This document shows, piece after piece, positions 56,778-64,000 of a DNA stretch of 64,000 nt (positions are counted from its first letter, which is position 1; each line of letters opens with the position of its first letter). The position numbers and the translations under genes were made by a program. Source of the stretch: Myxococcales bacterium (GTDB lineage: Bacteria > Myxococcota_A > Bradymonadia > UBA7976 > UBA1532). The notes under the pieces are model-generated. The model searched no databases, was not told the origin of the DNA, and saw only the letters and a program-made list of their open reading frames with translations. The DNA lies in the NCBI GenBank assembly GCA_020633465.1, contig JACKDN010000006.1, positions 310,001 to 374,000 of the forward strand, written 5' to 3'.

Positions 56778-57299
56778 ATGTCGGCCGGCGAGGAGCTGCC
56801 CCTCTTCATCATCGGCGCCGTGATGTCGGCCCTGCTGCTGCTGGTGCTGTTCCTGCCCTTCGTCCTGCGCTTCCGCCTGCGCCGCTTCGTCCGGTTCGAC
56901 CTGTCGGTGGACGGCACCCCGGCCGAAGTGCTCGAGGCCTACGCCGAGGATCTGCGCCGCCACGAGGCCGAGGTGCTGTCGATCGATCCCGAGGCCGGCC
57001 GCCTCGTCGCGCGCCGCGCCGCCAACACGCTGACCGCGCACGTCGAGGGCGGGCCGCGCCGCTTCGCGATGCGCCTCGACACCGACGGCATGGATCTCGA
57101 CGCCGTCGATCGCGGCCGGGCGTCGGTGCTGACCGTCACGCCCCTGGCCTGGTTCGCGCTGCACCTCGACGCGACGCTCGGCCGGCTGCACCTGGCGGCG
57201 CCGCCCGCGTGGGGGCAGAGCGCCGGCGGCGCCGACGCGGCCGGCCGCCCGACGCCCTGGTTCCACGCCCACCTCATCCGCGTGAACCCCTTCTTCTGA
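56778..57299 (+). CDS. Membrane-anchored hypothetical protein
   Basis: A 173-residue protein with a single N-terminal transmembrane helix (LPLFIIGAVMSALLLLVLFL, residues 7-30) and a soluble alpha/beta part (EVLEAYAEDLRRHEAEVLSI, RRFAMRLDTDGMDLDAV, WFALHLDATLGRLHLAA). ATG 56778 is 5 nt behind GGGAGG. No known domain recognised. Divergent from the NlpC/P60-like gene with 103 bp between the starts, followed by the exported protein at 57353. Confidence 0.75.
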   Translation: MSAGEELPLFIIGAVMSALLLLVLFLPFVLRFRLRRFVRFDLSVDGTPAEVLEAYAEDLRRHEAEVLSIDPEAGRLVARRAANTLTAHVEGGPRRFAMRLDTDGMDLDAVDRGRASVLTVTPLAWFALHLDATLGRLHLAAPPAWGQSAGGADAAGRPTPWFHAHLIRVNPFF

Positions 57300-57352
57300 G
57301 CCCCGCCGGCGCGCCCCTTGTCCCACGCCGGCCCGTGGCGCACCGTAGCCCC

Positions 57353-58588
57353 ATGAACCGTGCATGGCGCCCGCTCGCTGTCTGCCTCGTGGTCGCGTCG
57401 GCCACCCCCGCGCTGGCCGGCGACCGCCCGGCGCTGGACGACTTCTACGCCCGCACGCGCGGCCGCCACGAGGGGTTCACCGGCTGCCTCGTGGGCTTCT
57501 GCGACGGCGAGCGCCTGCTGCAGCTGCTGCTGGGCGCCCAGGTGGCGAACCCGAGCACCGACGCCCTGCGCCCCGCCCTGGCCGAGGGGCTGCGCCTCGG
57601 CGCCGACGCCGGCGTCCGCGGGGGCTACGCGGTGGCCCGCGCCCGCGCCTGGGCCGATCTGCTGTGGGTGAACGACACCGGCGAGCGGCTGACCGAGTAC
57701 GTCGCGCAGTTGACCGGCTTCGTGCCCACCGCCCCGCCCGGCGGTCTGGGCGTGCATGCCCAGGCCGACCTGCAGGTGGCCGCGCGCGAGGAGCTCGAGC
57801 CGCAGGACTTCGCCGAGCTGCAGCGCCGCCCCTACACCGTGTTCGACGCCGAGGGCGAGCTGGCCGTCGTGGGTCCCATGGTCGACAAGGAGGCCTTCGT
57901 CGCGCTGCCCCTCGGCTACGCCCAGCGCGTGCGCTGGGACGACGTCGACGGCGGCGACGTGACCGAGCTGCGGCGTACCGTCTCGGCGGCCGCCGCCCTG
58001 CGCGCGTTTCAGAAGAAGAACCGCTTCCACTACCAGCTCGAGGCGGCGCGCCTGACCCGCGTGGACTGGGAGGTGCCCGCGGGCCGCGCGCACGCCTGGA
58101 AGACGCAGCTCGGCTATCAGCAGATCTCGCCGGACCTGCCCGGCATCCAGCTGTGGCTGCTGTTCGGCTGGGCCTGGGTCGACGGCGCCGCCGACGACCA
58201 CGGCTTCGTCACCCGCGTGGGCATCGACGCCGACTTCCGCGACATGGAGTGGGATCTCGAGGGCCCTCACCAGGCGGCCGCCCACTACCAGCGCGACTTC
58301 ACGCTGGCCCGCGAGACGCTGCGCTTCCAGCGCCTGAACCAGGTGCGCGTGTTCTACGGCACCACCGCGCTCGATCCCGTGCGGCTGGGCTGCGGGTACG
58401 AGCTGGCGCACGTCGAGGACGTCGGCGGCCTGCACGTCGTCGAGCCCGAGATCGCCTGGCGTCCCTTCGCCGATCTGGGCGTCGAGATCGGCGTGCGCCT
58501 GCGCCTGCGGGTGCGCTCGGACGACGACGCGCTGGCGGCGCTGCCGACCGACGAGCGCTTTCAGTTCAACCTGGACTGGCTGCTGTGA
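57353..58588 (+). CDS. Exported protein of unknown function
   Basis: A 411-residue protein with signal peptide WRPLAVCLVVASATPALAG. Two Cys residues in TGCLVGFCDGER follow the N terminus. The remainder has amphipathic strands rich in Trp, Tyr and Arg (IQLWLLFGWAWVDGAADDH, RLRLRVRSDDDALAAL) and ends with FNLDWLL. An outer-membrane beta-barrel is possible but the terminal residue is Leu, so this is not firm. It overlaps the next lipoprotein gene by 4 nt (GTGA) and may form a coupled pair. Confidence 0.72.
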   Translation: MNRAWRPLAVCLVVASATPALAGDRPALDDFYARTRGRHEGFTGCLVGFCDGERLLQLLLGAQVANPSTDALRPALAEGLRLGADAGVRGGYAVARARAWADLLWVNDTGERLTEYVAQLTGFVPTAPPGGLGVHAQADLQVAAREELEPQDFAELQRRPYTVFDAEGELAVVGPMVDKEAFVALPLGYAQRVRWDDVDGGDVTELRRTVSAAAALRAFQKKNRFHYQLEAARLTRVDWEVPAGRAHAWKTQLGYQQISPDLPGIQLWLLFGWAWVDGAADDHGFVTRVGIDADFRDMEWDLEGPHQAAAHYQRDFTLARETLRFQRLNQVRVFYGTTALDPVRLGCGYELAHVEDVGGLHVVEPEIAWRPFADLGVEIGVRLRLRVRSDDDALAALPTDERFQFNLDWLL

Positions 58589-59616
58589 GCCGGTCCCGCG
58601 CCCGGGCCGCGCTGGCCGTCTGCCTCGCCCTCGCGTGCGGCGGCTGCCTGGTCGAGTTCCCCGCGCCGCTCGGCGAGGCCGATCAGGCGCCGATCGTCGC
58701 GCCCGAGGACGTCCACCCGCCCGCGCCGCCCCCACGCGACGCCGCGCCCCCGCCGCCGACCCGCGACGCGGCGCCGCCCCCGCGCGACGCCGCCCCGCCC
58801 CCCGACGCCGCCCCCCCGCCGTGCCCCGACGCCGACGAGGACGGCACCTGCGACGCGGACGATCGCTGCCCGGGCGGCGCCGACGACATCGACGGCGACG
58901 CCGACGGCCTGCCCGACACCTGCGATCCCTGCCCGGCCGATCCCGCCAACGACGCCGACGGCGACGGCGTCTGCGCGCCCCTCGACGTCTGCCCCGACGG
59001 CCCGGACGACGCCGACGCCGACTTCGACGGCACCCCCGACGCCTGCGATCCCTGCCCGGCCGACCCGTTCGACGACAGCGACGGCGACGGCGTCTGCGGC
59101 GACCAGGATCGCTGCCCCGACGGCGACGACGCCGTCGACGGCGACGCAGACGGCCTGCCCGACGCCTGCGACCCCTGCCCGGTGGACGGCCCCGCCGGGC
59201 CCCAGGTGGTCGAGCCGGTGACCGACGGCGTCGTCCGCGTCGAGGGCATCTCGATCGGGCGCCAGCGGCACGTCGCGACCGCGCTGCCGGGCCAGGGGGT
59301 GCTGGTGTCCTTCCAGTACGCGGTCGCGGACTGCCCCTGCCCCGGATGCTACAGCTGGCTCGAGGTCGGCTTCGGCGGCGCGCCCGGGCACCTGTACTGC
59401 GCCCATGTCGGCGTGCCCGGCTGCCGCGCCGATCCGGTGCGCCTGCTGACCCAGCGGTGGATCACCGCGCCCGCGGCGCCCGGCGTCTACGCGCTGCGCT
59501 ACAAGCTGCGCCGCGACTACACGTGCGACGGTCCCCTGGGCAACGATCCCACCTGGTTCGAGGGGGTCGGGCCGCCGGCCGAGGCGACGATCGGTTACCT
59601 GTGCGTCCCGCCCTGA
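58585..59616 (+). CDS. Lipoprotein with thrombospondin-type-3 repeats
   Basis: A 343-residue lipoprotein; GTG 58585 gives SRSRARAALAVCLALACGGC with lipobox ACGGC. A Pro/Ala/Asp linker (about 45-95) leads to five TSP3-type units with CPDxDxDGxCDxxD words (DEDGTCDADDRCPGGADD, DGDADGLPDTCDPCPADPAN), each a calcium-binding loop, and a C-terminal domain of about 140 residues (VRVEGISIGRQRHVATALPG, DCPCPGCYSWLEVGFG) with several Cys. No enzyme motif is evident. Coupled to the upstream exported protein; converges with the following lipoprotein gene (4 bp gap). Confidence 0.85.
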   Translation: MSRSRARAALAVCLALACGGCLVEFPAPLGEADQAPIVAPEDVHPPAPPPRDAAPPPPTRDAAPPPRDAAPPPDAAPPPCPDADEDGTCDADDRCPGGADDIDGDADGLPDTCDPCPADPANDADGDGVCAPLDVCPDGPDDADADFDGTPDACDPCPADPFDDSDGDGVCGDQDRCPDGDDAVDGDADGLPDACDPCPVDGPAGPQVVEPVTDGVVRVEGISIGRQRHVATALPGQGVLVSFQYAVADCPCPGCYSWLEVGFGGAPGHLYCAHVGVPGCRADPVRLLTQRWITAPAAPGVYALRYKLRRDYTCDGPLGNDPTWFEGVGPPAEATIGYLCVPP

Positions 59617-59620
59617 CGGC

Positions 59621-61802
59621 TCACTCGCAGGTCAGCGCGCCCGTCTGAACGCTCACCCGATCCTGCCCCGACTGCACCCACCACGCCGCGGCGGGCGGCG
59701 TCACCGACGCGTCGACGCGCAGCGCGTACAGCGACGCCTGATCGTCGCCGGGCGGGCGGATGGCGGTCACCATCGCCTCGGTCAACGGCAGGCCCGCGGC
59801 GTCGTGGAAGCGCGCCTGGAAGCTGCCCGGCCCGCCCGCGACCACCACGAAGCCGGTGTCGGTCGCGTACACGGCCGGCTCGGTCGTGCCCGCGCCCAGA
59901 TCGGTCAGGTGCGCGTTGCCGAAGCCCACGCCCAGCGTATAGGGCACCACCCGCAGATCGGCCCGGCGCGAGCCGCGGCTGGCCAGCAGCACCACGTCGC
60001 CGCGGCGCGCGGTCCGGGGCGCCTCCTGCAGCAGGTGGCCCGCGCCCGAGGCGTGGCCCGTCTCGATCCAGCCCATCCCGTCGTCGCGGTAGGCCTCGAG
60101 CCGGAAGGTCTGCGTCAGCAGGCTCAGGCTCTCGCCGAACACGACGAAGCCGTCGGAGGTCGCGGCCACCGCGCTGCGGTGCCAGCTCGTGATCTGGGGC
60201 TGCGAGGGATCCTCGATCTGCTCGTAGGCGGCCACCAGACCGGGCGCGTCGAGATCCACCCGCAGGCCCACCAGCGCCGCGTCGTCGTCCAGCAGCGGAT
60301 CCGCCGTCTGCGCTGGGCTCAGCCCCCCGAAGGCCACGAGGGCCTCGGGCCCGCCGTTCGCGTCGACGCGGACGGCGACCGCCGGCGTGCTGGGGATGCG
60401 GACCGAGTCGAAGCGCTGGTCGATGTCCACGCCGTCGTCGTCCGCGCGCAGGCGGGCCAGCAGCAGCCGGTCGTCGTCGCGCGGCACGCGCGCCAGGGCG
60501 ACGACGAGGAAGACGTCGCCCGCCGCCACCACCTGGACGTCGACGTAGCGCGTCACGACCATGTCGTCGCCCACCGCCACCTCGACGCCGTCGAAGAGCA
60601 CCGTCAGCGGGCCGCCGGGCTCGGCGTCGGCCTCGGCCTGCAGATACGCGAGCACCGCGTGGGCGTCCGACGCCGCGAAGGCGAAGGCGCGCAGCGGGAG
60701 CGTCTGGGCGGCCGCCTGCCCGCGGATGGCCGGACCACAGCCGTGCTCGCAGCCGTTGGCGAACGCGCCCTCGGTGTTCAACCACCCGGTCTCACAGCGG
60801 AACTCGGCGCACGCCCCCTGGACGCAGCGCCCGCTGGCGTGGGGCGCGACGCAGTCCAGCGGCTCCCCCGGCTGCGCCTCGTCCGGGGCGCCGTCGCAGT
60901 CCTGGTCCAGCCCGTCGCACAGCTCGACGGGCTCGGGCCCGACGCCGCCCTCGCACGGGCCCCACGCACCGGCGACGCAGCGCTCGGTGCCGGGCTCGCA
61001 CAGGCCGACGTCCTGCCCGCAGGCGCGGACGACCGCCTCGTCGACGTCCCCGTCGCAGTCGTCGTCGCGGTCGTTGCAGGTCTCGGGCTCGGGGTCGCGG
61101 GCGTCGACGCAGGGCCCCCACGCGCCCCCCGCGCACACCTGCGTGCCGGCGCAGGGCCCGACGCCGCCGCAGGCCTGCCGCTCGCCCGGGCTGCACGCCA
61201 GCGCCGCGTCGCCCGGCCCGACGTCCGCGGACGGGGCGGCGTCCTCCGGCGGCGGCGTCGCGTCGATCGGCGCGCGCCGACGTCGCGCGGCGCCGCGGCG
61301 TCCTCGGCGGGCCGCTCGCGTCCAGCGGGGGCGTCGCGTCCTCGTCCGGCGCGTCGGCGTCCCGCGCCGGCCCACCGTCCAGCGTGGCGTCGTCGATCGC
61401 AGCGGCGTCGGCCTCGGCCGCGTCGACGACGGGCGGCGTCGCGTCCATCGGCCGCCCGGCGTCGGTCACGTCCGCGTCCCGGCCCGGCCCGGCGTCCACC
61501 CTGGGCGACGCGTCCACGCCGACCGCGGCGTCGACGCCGAGGCCCGCGTCGCCGGGCGCCTCGCCGTCGCCGACCGGCCCCCGATCGCGATCCTCACCCG
61601 CGTCGCCCGGGGCCGCCGCGCCGTCGCTGCGCCCCGCGTCACCGTCCGCGGACGTGCGCAGGCACAGGCCCGAACGGCAGACGCCTTCGGCGCAGTCGCC
61701 GTCGACGCCGCACTCGTCGTCGAAGCCGGGCAGACAGCCCGCCGCCCCGAGGATCATCAGCGCGCAGCACACGCGCACGCCCGACCAAGCTCTCCGTCCC
61801 AC
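59621..61802 (-). CDS. MopE-motif lipoprotein with C-terminal beta-propeller-like region, frame broken in the Asp-Ala linker
   Basis: GTG 61802 behind GGGAGG encodes the signal RAWSGVRVCCALMILGAAGC and a short CGVDGDCAEGVCRSGLC module, then an Asp-Ala-rich linker of about 150 residues. Near 61265-61315 coding text passes through two frame changes within about 60 bp before continuing as PPPEDAAPSADVGPGDAALA. The distal part has three Cys motifs (CSPGERQACGGVGPCAGTQ, CNDRDDDCDGDVDEA, CDGLDQDCDGAPDEA, MopE-like) and a CRCVQGACAEF-type module, then about 390 residues of repeated strands (DGFVVFGESLSLL, GDVVLLASRGSRR, DTGFVVVAGGPG) reminiscent of a beta-propeller. It ends TGALTCE. It is paralogous to the gene cut by the right window edge. 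Confidence 0.75.
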
Positions 61803-61873
61803 CGCGCCTCCCGCGTGACGCGGGCTTTGTAGCAGAACCGACCCGACCGATGGGGGCGCGACGGCGCACCGCC

Positions 61874-62713
61874 TCAGCGCGGCGCCACCGCACCCTCCGG
61901 GGTCCACGCCTCGCCCACCCCGTCGGCGCCCTTCGCGACCACCGGCGGCTCGAGGCTCGACAGATCCAGCGCGCGGCACGCCGCGTCGGGCGCGCGCCGC
62001 TTCACGCCCTTCAGGAAGGTCGCGAACGCGGCGTCGTCGGCGAAGCGGAAGATGGGCTCGTCGTCGGCGTAGCGGAACAGCGCGGCCACCGGCAGCGTGC
62101 AGCGGCGCCCCTTCCCGTCGGTCAGGGTGGCCTGCCGGTGGGGCTCGAGGGCGGGATCGTTGCCCAGGCGGAAGCCCAGATCCAGCACCAGGCCGTCGGC
62201 CGCGCGCAGCGTCGCGCCGCCGCCGTTGTCGCGCCGCACCGTCGGATCGAGCGCCAGCTCCACCCCGCGCGCGGCCCGGAGCGCGCCGTCCTCGACGCCG
62301 AAGTCCAGCTCGGCGCCGTTGGCCAGCCAGATGCGGGCGACGCCGTCCTTCACGCGCGCGCCCAGCGGCCCCACGCGGGGGAACAGCCAGAACACGCGCG
62401 CCCCGGTCACCTGCGTCAGCGTGTTGAAGTCACCGTGGCGCGGATCCTCGGGCGGCACCTCGGCGCCGGTCTCGTCCACCGGGCGGAAGGTGTTGAACAC
62501 CATCACGCGGCCGTCGCTCGCCACGGTGAGCGAGCGGCTGGGCGCGACCAGATCGCGGGGGCCGACGGACAGCGAGCATTTGGCGAGGCGGGCGTGCCAG
62601 TGGGTGGTCAAGCGAAGGGCGCCCTTCTCGACGACCTGTTTGGGGCACGGCGGGGGGGCGGGGGCCGCGAGCAGCGTCCCGACCGCGAGCAGCGACGGTG
62701 TGATGATGGCCAC
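61874..62713 (-). CDS. Exported hypothetical protein
   Basis: A 279-residue protein starting at GTG 62713 behind TGGAG, with signal MAIITPSLLAVGTLLAAPA. It is rich in beta strands (LTVASDGRVMVFNTFRPVDE, VFWLFPRVGPLGARVKDG, GLVLDLGFRLGNDP). A few Cys (near 23, 47 and the C-terminal third) could form disulfides. No known domain recognised. It lies between the two paralogous MopE-type lipoprotein genes on the same strand. Confidence 0.75.
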   Translation of the reverse strand: MAIITPSLLAVGTLLAAPAPPPCPKQVVEKGALRLTTHWHARLAKCSLSVGPRDLVAPSRSLTVASDGRVMVFNTFRPVDETGAEVPPEDPRHGDFNTLTQVTGARVFWLFPRVGPLGARVKDGVARIWLANGAELDFGVEDGALRAARGVELALDPTVRRDNGGGATLRAADGLVLDLGFRLGNDPALEPHRQATLTDGKGRRCTLPVAALFRYADDEPIFRFADDAAFATFLKGVKRRAPDAACRALDLSSLEPPVVAKGADGVGEAWTPEGAVAPR

Positions 62714-62867
62714 GATGACTCCAGAGCGTTGGCGGGGCGCGCCCGCGGTTCGGCTCGGCAGTCAGCAAGGCGCGCGCCAGCGGCGAAGTCGCGGCGCGCC
62801 GTGAACCGGGGGCCCGGCCGTGTGAACCACGATTCACACCCCGTCACCGGCCGTCACGGTGGCGGGC

Positions 62868-64000
62868 TCACTCGCAGGGGATCGTGGCGGTGCGCAGCTG
62901 CACGTCGTCCGCGGCGCCGTCCACCCACCACAGCGCGCGCGGCGCACCGTCGCGCGCGTCCAGCCGCAGCCCCTGCAGCGCGCCCCCCGCGGGGGCCACG
63001 AGGGCCGGCACCGCGGCCTCGGTGCGCAGCACGCCGTCGAGGTCGAGGAAGCGGGCCAGGATCTGGTCCGGCCCGCCCGCCAGCACGACGAAGCCATCGT
63101 CGGTGGCGTAGACCGCGGGCGGGCTGCTGCCCGCGTCGGCGTCGACCAGCCGCGCGTCATCGAAGCCGCGCCCCACGACGTAGGGCTGCAGGCGCACCTG
63201 CGCCCCGCGCTGCCACCGCGTCGCCAGCAGCACCCGATCGCCGGACCGCGCAGCGACGGGCGCGTCGAGCATCGTCGCGCCGGCCGCGCTCAGGTGGCCC
63301 GTCTCGACCCACCCGTCGGGATCCTCGCCGTACACCTCCAGCAGCACCTGGCGCGAGCCGTCCCCGATGTGCTCGGCGAAGACGAGGAAGCCGTCCCGCC
63401 CGTCGACGACGGTGGTGCGATCCCACAGCTCGGTCTGGCCCACCGCGGGCGCGTCGATCGTCTCGAACGCCCGCGTGGCCAGAGGCTGGTCGAGATCGAC
63501 GCGCACCGCCACGAGGCGCTGCACGGGCAGCAGCTCGCCGAGGACGCCGGGCGGCGCGCCCGCGAGCACCACCACCGCCTCCGGCCCCGCCGCGGGGGCC
63601 CGCGATCGCATGCCGATGCTCGGCGGACCGGCCACCGACATCGAGTCGTGGCGCGTCTCGACACGCGCGCCGTCCGCGCCCGCCAGGGCCACGCGCACGA
63701 GCGTCAGCCGACCCGCGCGGCGGAAGCGCACCTCGTCGCGCTGCGTGGCCGCCACCAGGAAGGTGTCGCCCACCCGGGCGACGGCGACGTCGTCGTAGAC
63801 CAGGTCCTCGCCGCCGTCGCCCCACGCGACGAGGGCGCCGTCGAGCGTGATCACCAGCGGGCCCGGTTCGGCCAGCGCGCCGCCTTCGATCGCGGCGACG
63901 AGCGTGTGTCCGGCGCTGCGCGCCATGGCCAGCGCCGAGGGCGCGATGATACGCCCGGCGGCCTGCCCGCGGGTGGCCGGTCCACAGCCGTGCTCGCAGC
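62868..64000 (-). CDS. MopE-type/propeller lipoprotein paralogue (5' end outside window)
   Basis: The frame is open to the right edge. It aligns along its length with the C-terminal part of the gene at 59621-61802: CEHGCGPATRGQAAGR corresponds to CEHGCGPAIRGQAAAQ, and later FLVFAEHIGDGSRQ, DGWVETGHLSAAGATMLDAP, AVYATDDGFVVLAGGPDQIL match the paralogue's FVVFGESLSLLTQ, MGWIETGHASGAGHLLQEAP, AVYATDTGFVVVAGGPGSF. The two end TIPCE and ALTCE. It therefore is a tandem duplicate; the missing 5' part presumably holds the lipobox and MopE motifs. At least 377 residues are visible. A beta-propeller-like fold is likely, function unknown. Confidence 0.85.
   Translation of the reverse strand, partial: CEHGCGPATRGQAAGRIIAPSALAMARSAGHTLVAAIEGGALAEPGPLVITLDGALVAWGDGGEDLVYDDVAVARVGDTFLVAATQRDEVRFRRAGRLTLVRVALAGADGARVETRHDSMSVAGPPSIGMRSRAPAAGPEAVVVLAGAPPGVLGELLPVQRLVAVRVDLDQPLATRAFETIDAPAVGQTELWDRTTVVDGRDGFLVFAEHIGDGSRQVLLEVYGEDPDGWVETGHLSAAGATMLDAPVAARSGDRVLLATRWQRGAQVRLQPYVVGRGFDDARLVDADAGSSPPAVYATDDGFVVLAGGPDQILARFLDLDGVLRTEAAVPALVAPAGGALQGLRLDARDGAPRALWWVDGAADDVQLRTATIPCE

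Overview
This window looks like chromosome of a very GC-rich Myxococcota-like bacterium (order not resolvable). The signs are many long lipoproteins with Asp-Ala-Ala-rich linkers behind the lipobox, MopE-type and thrombospondin-type-3 Asp/Cys repeats, a Ser/Thr kinase-ATPase, histidine kinases without transcription-factor output, and genes packed with ATGA/TGATG overlaps or converging with 4-10 bp gaps. The taxonomic statement is inference. No tRNA, rRNA, CRISPR array or intact insertion sequence was seen.

Layout. 1-23.9 kb: a truncated kinase-ATPase; an outer-membrane protein overlapping a large lipase-like lipoprotein plus a hotdog thioesterase; a hybrid histidine kinase; YchJ-like and TetR genes; a frame-disrupted hydrolase lipoprotein; CbiX-like and PiT-like genes; a FadL-like porin coupled to a lipoprotein; an MscS channel; a beta-propeller protein; two repeat lipoproteins; an SPFH pair; a thioredoxin-like protein. 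23.9-34.3 kb: an accessory, partly decayed island with a broken YhcG/DUF1016 nuclease, a DUF4386 membrane protein and AraC regulator, a TSP3 giant gene with four frame breaks, a broken NucS-like nuclease, and the most striking gene of the window, a secreted homologue of eukaryotic actin. 34.3-39.5 kb: a three-gene operon ending in a 20-unit Cys/Asp repeat lipoprotein. 39.7-46.3 kb: a complete N-type ATPase operon in the order D-C-Q-R-B-E-F-A-G with a b-delta fusion. 46.4-64 kb: a 2OG-Fe(II) oxygenase, a two-component pair whose response regulator carries a PD-(D/E)xK nuclease domain, a large VCBS/CARDB lipoprotein, a formaldehyde-detoxification pair (frmA-fghA), an NlpC/P60-like hydrolase, several exported proteins, and two paralogous lipoproteins, the last cut by the window edge.

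The main discovery candidate is the actin at 33025-34035. It has a canonical twin-arginine signal and aligns without gaps to actin residues 8-184, then resumes near residue 270 to the C terminus. It keeps the D-loop and His-73 regions almost unchanged, but it has lost about 80 residues (subdomain 4) and the catalytic nucleotide-site residues. A second candidate is the histidine kinase / receiver-nuclease pair at 47.2-49.6 kb, which suggests phosphorelay control of DNA cleavage or binding.

Several long genes show reading-frame breaks in GC-repeat or Asp-Ala-repeat tracts (10.1-11.3, 22.1, 27.6-31.6, 32.2-32.4, 61.3 kb). From sequence alone, real decay or slippage cannot be separated from assembly error.
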